Program-made: the position numbers and the translations under genes
Source: Armatimonadota bacterium
GTDB taxonomy: Bacteria > Armatimonadota > Zipacnadia > Zipacnadales > UBA11051
Length of the DNA: 9,438 nt
Direction of reading: 5' to 3'
Assembly: GCA_030612305.1 (NCBI GenBank)
Contig: JAUWOG010000056.1
Span: 1 to 9,438 of the forward strand
In this document: positions 5,464 through 9,438 of the stretch, piece after piece
Position numbering within the stretch: position 1 is the first letter of the stretch
Layout of the letters: the number at the start of each line of letters is the position of its first letter
The notes under the pieces: generated by a model
Seen by the model: the letters and a program-made list of their open reading frames with translations, nothing else
Database searches by the model: none
What the model was told of the DNA's origin: nothing

Positions 5464-7632
5464 ATGGAACGCATCAACATCCCGCGCATGTGCGGGACGT
5501 GCAAGCTCGATCCCACGGACGCGGTCGTGGCCGGGTCATACGGCACCTGGACACTGACCTATACCGCCGGCGAGTGGGGCATTGACGATGGCGGCACTAT
5601 CCTCATCCTGTGGCGCTTTGCCACCGACTGGGGCACGCCGCAGACCCAAGACCGGGCCGCCGCCGACTACCTGACGGTGGCCACCGACGGAACTGCTCGC
5701 GTCCGTGCGCACTTCGATTCGAAGGCGCATATCCGCCCCTGGCGGAAGGGCGTTGTGCTCGATGTGTTCGACGACGGCCTGCTCCCCGGCGAGCAGGTAG
5801 TCGTCACCTACGGCGATACCTCCGGCGGCTCTCGCGGCTCGCGCGCTCAGACCTTCTGCGAGGACACGTTCGAGTTCCGCGTGCTCGTCAATCCGATAGC
5901 GACCGGCGAATTCACTGTGCTGGAGGACTGCCCCGAGGTGACTATCATTCCGGGGCCTGCGACGGCCGTCAAGGCCATTGCCCCGACGCAATGCAAGCCC
6001 GGCGAGCCAAGGAATCTGCTCATCAAGTTCGAAGACGTCTGGGGCAATCCGACTGCCGATTTCTCAGGAGACGTCAGCATCGCTGCAGAGCCAGGCATCC
6101 GGATGCCCTCTCAGTTGCCCTTCGCCCCCGACGAAACTGGTATCATGAGTGTCCCTTTCAGCGCACCCGAAGCAGGCGTGTACCGGTTTGACGTGACGAC
6201 TGAAGCCGGGCTCGCGACCCAGAGCAACCCGCTGGAATGTCAGGAGGATTATCTGCTCAATCGCTTCTGGGGAGACCTTCACGGTCAGAGCGAGGGCACC
6301 GTCGGCACGAACACGGTCGCCGACTACTACCGCTTCGCACGCGACAAGGCCTGCACGGATTTCTCCTCCCATCAGGGGAATGATTTCCAGATTACGCGCG
6401 ATGACTGGCAGGAGATCACGGACGAGGCTAAGGCCTCCACTACGCCGGGGGAATTCGTCGCTTTCCTCGGGTATGAATGGTCCGGCAATGCGGCCGGCGG
6501 CGGGGATCACAACGTCTTCTATCTGCGCGACGATGAGCCGATTTTCCGCTCCGGCCATGCCCTCATTCCCGACAAGTCCGACCTCGACACCGACCGGTTC
6601 CCCATTGAGGCGCTGCATGATGAGCTGCGGGACCGCGATGCCATTCTCTGCGCGCACGTCGGAGGAAGGCGCGCGACGCTGAGCCGGCACGACGAGGAAG
6701 TCAAGCGTCTTGTGGAGGTGTACTCCGCCTGGGGGGAGTTCGAGTGGATGCTCACTGAGTCCCTGGCGCTGGGACATACCGTCGGCGTAGTAGCGAACTC
6801 CGACGGGCACAAGGGGCGACCGGGTGCCAGCTATCCGGGGGCCGGTCAGTTCGGCGTGTATGGCGGGCTGACGTGCATCTACGCCTCCGAGCTGACTCGC
6901 GAGGCGCTCTTTCAGGCCCTCTACGACCGCCGCTGCTACGGCACGAGCGGCCAGCGTATCATCGTGCGCTTCTCCGCCGACGACCTCTTCATGGGCATGT
7001 GCGCACCCGACCGGCATGTCAGCGAAGTCGAGTTCGCTGCGCAGGTCTATGGCACCGCCCCCATCGAGAGCGTCGAACTCTTCGCCGATGCGGAGGTTGT
7101 CGCCGGCTATGACGGCTTCGCAGGCCGCATCCCGTCCAACAAGCTGAGAGTGAGCTGGGGCGGAGCACGCATACGTGGTCGCGACCGAGCCGCGCACTGG
7201 GCCGGCAACCTGCAGGTGGATCACACCAGCATTCTCGACGTGGCCCCCTACGCATTCGACAGCCCCAGCGAGGGGATCGTCGGCGCTGATGCCGGTCTCG
7301 TGATGTGGCGGTCCATGACCACCGGCGACGAAGACGGTGTCATTCTCCACCTCGCCGACCCGGATGCAGCGGTGCTCAGGTTCAACACTCCGACATACAA
7401 TTTTATGGTGGCCGCGAACGATCTGCAGGACATGCGCCCCCACACGTACGATGCCGGAGGTGTCGGCCTGCACGTCACACTCCGCCGTTTGCCCGAAGAA
7501 GCCCCCCCGACCGATGTCAGCCTGCAGTGGCACGGCGATCAGGCCGGCTTCGTCCCCGCCGCCTATTGGCTTCGTGTGCTCCAGACCGACGGTGCAAAGG
7601 CCTGGACCAGCCCCATCTTCCTGCGCGACTGA
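5464..7632 (+). CDS. DUF3604 (PHP-like) putative metal-dependent hydrolase, 722 aa
   Basis: The start is ATG 5464, with AAGGGTGAT just upstream overlapping the previous stop. Residues about 15-165 form a beta-rich N-terminal domain (VVAGSYGTWTLTYTAGEWGI, then DDGGTILILWRFATDWG), followed by an Ig-like segment (about 165-255, ending in a GVYRFDVTT strand). The DUF3604 domain (PF12228, PHP-related) begins at about 266. It has FWGDLHGQS with D271 and H273, DFSSHQGND (299-307), FLGYEWSG (334-341, E338), GGGDHNVFYL (345-354, H349), ILCAHVGG (394-401, H398), VANSDGHKGRPGASYPG (443-459, D447 and H449) and CYGTSGQRI (491-499). These are the family's presumed metal ligands and appear intact. The C-terminal about 200 residues are beta-rich. 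No signal peptide is present. Cysteines C10 and C13 form a CxxC near the N-terminus. DUF3604 function is not established; the PHP fold suggests phosphoesterase or related hydrolase activity. The operon with two amidohydrolase-like genes suggests a catabolic pathway. Confidence 0.92.
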   Translation: MERINIPRMCGTCKLDPTDAVVAGSYGTWTLTYTAGEWGIDDGGTILILWRFATDWGTPQTQDRAAADYLTVATDGTARVRAHFDSKAHIRPWRKGVVLDVFDDGLLPGEQVVVTYGDTSGGSRGSRAQTFCEDTFEFRVLVNPIATGEFTVLEDCPEVTIIPGPATAVKAIAPTQCKPGEPRNLLIKFEDVWGNPTADFSGDVSIAAEPGIRMPSQLPFAPDETGIMSVPFSAPEAGVYRFDVTTEAGLATQSNPLECQEDYLLNRFWGDLHGQSEGTVGTNTVADYYRFARDKACTDFSSHQGNDFQITRDDWQEITDEAKASTTPGEFVAFLGYEWSGNAAGGGDHNVFYLRDDEPIFRSGHALIPDKSDLDTDRFPIEALHDELRDRDAILCAHVGGRRATLSRHDEEVKRLVEVYSAWGEFEWMLTESLALGHTVGVVANSDGHKGRPGASYPGAGQFGVYGGLTCIYASELTREALFQALYDRRCYGTSGQRIIVRFSADDLFMGMCAPDRHVSEVEFAAQVYGTAPIESVELFADAEVVAGYDGFAGRIPSNKLRVSWGGARIRGRDRAAHWAGNLQVDHTSILDVAPYAFDSPSEGIVGADAGLVMWRSMTTGDEDGVILHLADPDAAVLRFNTPTYNFMVAANDLQDMRPHTYDAGGVGLHVTLRRLPEEAPPTDVSLQWHGDQAGFVPAAYWLRVLQTDGAKAWTSPIFLRD

Positions 7633-7665
7633 GCACCCGCGTAGCCGCCATGCACGCACAAAGAA

Positions 7666-7710
7666 AAGGAGAGCCGCAAGGCCACATCCGGGCCGGTCGC
7701 GACTCTCCTT
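7666..7710. terminator. Hairpin terminator between convergent genes
   Basis: AAGGAGAG (7666-7673) and CTCTCCTT (7703-7710) form an 8-bp stem that continues, after one mismatch, with three more pairs. An inner GGCC/GGCC stem lies inside. In the minus-strand transcript the stem is followed by TTCTTT, so with the stem's own Ts the run is CTCCTTTTCTTT, a good intrinsic terminator for the acyltransferase gene ending at 7733. On the plus strand only two Ts follow, so termination of the DUF3604 transcript (stop at 7632) would be weaker. It fills most of the 100-bp convergent gap. Confidence 0.75.
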
Positions 7711-7732
7711 CGATTGCGGGCGGACGTCTTTC

Positions 7733-8986
7733 CTATGGACGCACGGTGAGCAATTGCGCCGTGATGTCCGGGCAGTGGTAGATGAACCAGAGCTCCTCTT
7801 GTGTCAACGGGGCCTGGTTGTGGAGGTTGGCAAGCTGCGCCAACTTCAGGACGCGCCGCTGGTGCTCATCGTCGTGGAAGCCCAGGTCAAGCTGGTTATA
7901 GACGTACTCGAGGCCTGATGCGCCGCTGTGCGCACCGGCGGTTATCACCCGGCCCGTCTGGGTGTGGATGATCTCGCCCCGACCGAGCGTCTCGTAGTCA
8001 TACAGCTCGTAGTTGTGGCGGTCCTTCAAGGCACCGTCTGCGTGGATACCACTCTCGTGAGCGAAGGCATTGGCACCGACGCCCGGCTGATTGATTGGTA
8101 TCGGCACATTGAAGGCCTTGGAGACATAGGAAGCCAGTTTCCAGGCCTTGCTCAAGTCAATGCTGCTCGCCACCAAGTCATCCTGTCCCCACTTGGCCGA
8201 GTACTTCAGCGCCAGGATGCAGGAGACGAGGTCCGCATTGCCGGCCCTCTCACCCACTCCGTTGACCGTGGTGTTGATGTAGGCGTCCTGACCGGCCTCG
8301 CAGCAGGCGACGGCACCGGCGCAGGAGTTGGCCACTGCCAGCCCCAGGTCGTTGTGGCAGTGCAGTTCCACGGGCATCGCAACCTCCCTGGCGATAACGG
8401 CGACGCGTTCCGCGATGGAAGTGGGGTCGTCATACCCCAGAGTATCACAGTAGCGAAAACGGTCCGCTCCGACCTCTTTCCCTGCCTCCGCAAACCTGAT
8501 GAGGAAGTCCAGATCCGTGCGTGAGGCGTCCTCGGCGTTGATGCCGGCAGTCAGCGCGCCGCCCTCCTTGGCTGCCACCACCGAGTCAACCATCATGCGG
8601 ATAATGTCATCCTGGGTGAACTTGCCTCGGAATTTCCACTGCAGCATCTGCTCCGAGGTCGAGATGGAGAGATTGAAGTGCTCGACATTCGTGCGGTCCT
8701 GGGCGATCTTGACATCCGATGCCAGAGCGCGCGACCAGCCCGAAAGCTGCAGGTACTTTATGAACGCGCCATCGCCGTTATCATCCGACCCTTCCTTGGT
8801 CAACGCCACATTCGCGTTGATATAGTTGGCTTCATGCTCGGACAGCGGGAAGCCCATTTCGCTCTGGTACACGCCCATCTCGTCCAGCAACCAGTTGATG
8901 ACCGTCTTCTGCAGCTTCGACAGCGATATGCGGGCAGTCTGCTCGCCATCGCGGTTGGTCACATCTACGAACTCTATTCTCGGCAT
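7733..8986 (-). CDS. Homocitrate/Re-citrate synthase-like DRE-TIM acyltransferase
   Basis: The 417-residue protein is read from the ATG at 8986; an in-frame GTG at 8998 adds four residues, and the sequence does not clearly decide between them. It belongs to the HMGL-like (PF00682) DRE-TIM superfamily, which condenses acetyl-CoA with a 2-oxo acid. The motifs are NRDGEQTARI (11-20, the R-D-x-E catalytic element), FNLSISTS (104-111), NAEDASRTD (150-158), RYCDTLGYDDP (178-188), ELHCHNDLGLAVAN (207-220, metal ligands H209 and H211), NGVGERAGNADL (242-253) and AHESGIHADGALKD (309-322). All catalytic and metal residues appear present. It lacks the C-terminal LeuA leucine-feedback domain (LeuA is about 510 aa), so it fits the homocitrate synthase (NifV/AksA/Lys20) or Re-citrate synthase group. 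From memory, the VTNRDG-QTARI start and INQPGVGANAFAHESGIHADG-type block resemble the anaerobe Re-citrate-synthase-like clade; this is not proven. It has its own promoter and a long leader, and it converges on the DUF3604 operon. Confidence 0.9.
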   Translation of the reverse strand: MPRIEFVDVTNRDGEQTARISLSKLQKTVINWLLDEMGVYQSEMGFPLSEHEANYINANVALTKEGSDDNGDGAFIKYLQLSGWSRALASDVKIAQDRTNVEHFNLSISTSEQMLQWKFRGKFTQDDIIRMMVDSVVAAKEGGALTAGINAEDASRTDLDFLIRFAEAGKEVGADRFRYCDTLGYDDPTSIAERVAVIAREVAMPVELHCHNDLGLAVANSCAGAVACCEAGQDAYINTTVNGVGERAGNADLVSCILALKYSAKWGQDDLVASSIDLSKAWKLASYVSKAFNVPIPINQPGVGANAFAHESGIHADGALKDRHNYELYDYETLGRGEIIHTQTGRVITAGAHSGASGLEYVYNQLDLGFHDDEHQRRVLKLAQLANLHNQAPLTQEELWFIYHCPDITAQLLTVRP

Positions 8987-9101
8987 AGCACTTACCACCC
9001 CGTCCTGCCATTCGGCGGGAATATTGACTGTGTTACGACTCGTACAACGATGCGATACTGCTCTCAGGGAACTACTACAACGGGGTATCGCCGTGTGCCG
9101 T

Positions 9102-9120
9102 ATAGCGCAGCGAACGCTAT
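9102..9120 (-). other. Hairpin in acyltransferase leader
   Basis: ATAGCG (9102-9107) and CGCTAT (9115-9120) form a perfect 6-bp stem with a 7-nt loop. In the minus-strand RNA two further pairs follow after a mismatch. No U tract follows, so it is not an intrinsic terminator by itself. Confidence 0.4.
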
Positions 9121-9149
9121 GCGTCCGCCGGCTGGCTCACGGCGCCACT

Positions 9150-9176
9150 AGGGATGGGGCCGGTTCGGCCCCCCCT
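9150..9176 (-). other. Strong GC hairpin in acyltransferase leader
   Basis: GGGGCCG (9156-9162) and CGGCCCC (9166-9172) form a 7-bp stem around a 3-nt loop. AGGG (9150-9153) and CCCT (9173-9176) extend it by four pairs with a 2-nt bulge. It would be very stable in RNA and lies about 65-90 nt into the predicted transcript. No U tract follows on either strand. Confidence 0.5.
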
Positions 9177-9248
9177 CGCGCTCAGTTCACTGGGGATAAA
9201 CGACGTCATCTTGTCCATTTCCACGCCATCCGTTGCGGTTACTTCTAT

Positions 9249-9277
9249 ATTATACCTGCTAGCGCCATTCATTGCAA
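9249..9277 (-). promoter_or_regulatory. Sigma70-type promoter for the acyltransferase gene
   Basis: On the minus strand TTGCAA (9272-9277) is followed by 17 bp and TATAAT (9249-9254). This is the same -35 box, spacing and -10 box as the metV promoter at 2592-2620. Transcription would begin near 9242, running into the long leader and the gene starting at 8986. Confidence 0.75.
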
Positions 9278-9313
9278 CTTCAACGGCGGTGCAAGGCAGC
9301 ATCTAGAATCGTG

Positions 9314-9438
9314 ATGGTCTTGCAGGAAGTGAAGCGGCAGCCGCTCCTGGAGGCAAACGGCGGTGGGCCGGCTACTCTGGAGTTGGCGAGCACCGTTCTC
9401 GCCCACTACCGCCGACGCCCGCCGCCGGGGGGGGGGGG
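9314..9438 (+). CDS. Possible start of a divergent gene, truncated at the right edge
   Basis: A plus-strand frame from ATG 9314 (or GTG 9311) stays open to the window end, 41 codons. It begins MVLQEVKRQPLLEANGGG and includes a plausible helix, ATLELASTVLAHYRRR. It would be divergent from the acyltransferase gene. No good ribosome binding site precedes it (GCAAGG is 15 nt or more away), the frame also extends upstream without a stop, and the last codons are formed by the terminal G run, so the evidence is weak. The family is not recognised. Confidence 0.22.
   Translation, partial: MVLQEVKRQPLLEANGGGPATLELASTVLAHYRRRPPPGGG
9427..9438 (+). repeat. Terminal poly-G run
   Basis: Twelve consecutive G residues end the window directly after GCCGCC. 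A homopolymer exactly at the end is typical of a contig edge where reads failed or of two-colour Illumina poly-G artefact, though a genuine G tract that broke the assembly is possible. Confidence 0.7.

Larger units (their letters stand above)
8987..9242 (-). promoter_or_regulatory. Long 5' leader of the acyltransferase gene
   Basis: The predicted start site near 9242 lies about 255 nt upstream of the ATG at 8986, much longer than a normal leader. It holds a strong GC hairpin (9150-9176), a second hairpin (9102-9120) and a possible 33-codon ORF from ATG 9218 to TAG 9117, without a convincing ribosome binding site. I saw no U tract after either hairpin and no clear T-box, so a mechanism cannot be named. 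Transcript attenuation or a ligand-sensing leader controlling this amino-acid or central-carbon enzyme is an inference. Together with the upstream sequence this accounts for the 450-base stretch right of the gene. Confidence 0.45.

Noticed and set aside
6064..7659. Minus-strand open frame of 531 codons
   Set aside because: It lies wholly antisense to the DUF3604 gene, which has clear family motifs and a good start. The frame stays open because of GC-rich third positions; the translation shows no domain motifs and it has no promoter or ribosome binding site.
7928..8524. Plus-strand open frame of 198 codons
   Set aside because: It is antisense to the acyltransferase gene, whose catalytic motifs are complete on the other strand.
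9130..9160. T-box-like sequence in the acyltransferase leader (AGTGGCGCCG on the minus strand)
   Set aside because: It only loosely resembles the T-box antiterminator core. The variable base would not suit tRNA-Leu, no stem I specifier structure was recognised, and no terminator with a U tract follows.
9117..9302. Minus-strand 61-codon ORF as a gene
   Set aside because: The consensus promoter at 9249-9277 lies inside it, so its first part would not be transcribed from that promoter. Only the 33-codon portion from 9218 could be a leader peptide, and that lacks a good ribosome binding site.
9385..9403. Inverted repeat GGCGAG / CTCGCC with a 7-nt loop
   Set aside because: The 6-bp stem has no U tract on either strand and lies upstream of the promoter. 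Repeats of this size are common in GC-rich DNA.

Overview
The window is GC-rich bacterial DNA with dense genes, clear Shine-Dalgarno sequences and two textbook sigma70-type promoters. Gene content (a MetV-type folate/C1 protein, a uroporphyrinogen-decarboxylase-fold methyltransferase-like protein, a Re-citrate/homocitrate-synthase-like enzyme) suggests an anaerobic or facultatively anaerobic, poorly characterised lineage; Armatimonadota- or Planctomycetota-like groups are a guess that the sequence alone cannot confirm. The right end stops in a run of 12 G, which looks like a contig edge. No rRNA, tRNA, CRISPR array, transposase or phage gene was seen.

Left block, minus strand (about 2620 down to 1): a TTGCAA-N17-TATAAT promoter drives metV (1829-2491). 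Next come a hairpin, an unassigned probable TIM-barrel protein (902-1687), and a URO-D-family protein that starts at 843 and runs off the left edge, so only its first 281 codons are present. MetV beside a URO-D/MtaA-like protein suggests C1 or methyl-group metabolism. The usual partner MetF and any corrinoid protein are not in the window.

Middle block, plus strand (2706-7632): a secreted protein with a DUF4139-like region (2706-3782) is followed, after about 100 bp, by a tightly packed set of three genes. These are a degenerate amidohydrolase_2-like protein (3880-4683), an amidohydrolase_2 protein with its motifs intact that overlaps it by 4 bp (4680-5459), and a large cytoplasmic DUF3604 (PHP-like) putative metal-dependent hydrolase starting 4 nt later (5464-7632). 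The spacing implies translational coupling and a shared pathway, but the substrate is unknown.

Right block, minus strand (about 9277 down to 7733): a second TTGCAA-N17-TATAAT promoter drives a DRE-TIM acyltransferase of the homocitrate/Re-citrate synthase type through a leader of about 255 nt that contains strong hairpins and a possible 33-codon ORF. It converges on the DUF3604 gene at a hairpin terminator (7666-7710). A weakly supported plus-strand ORF starts near 9314 and runs off the right edge.
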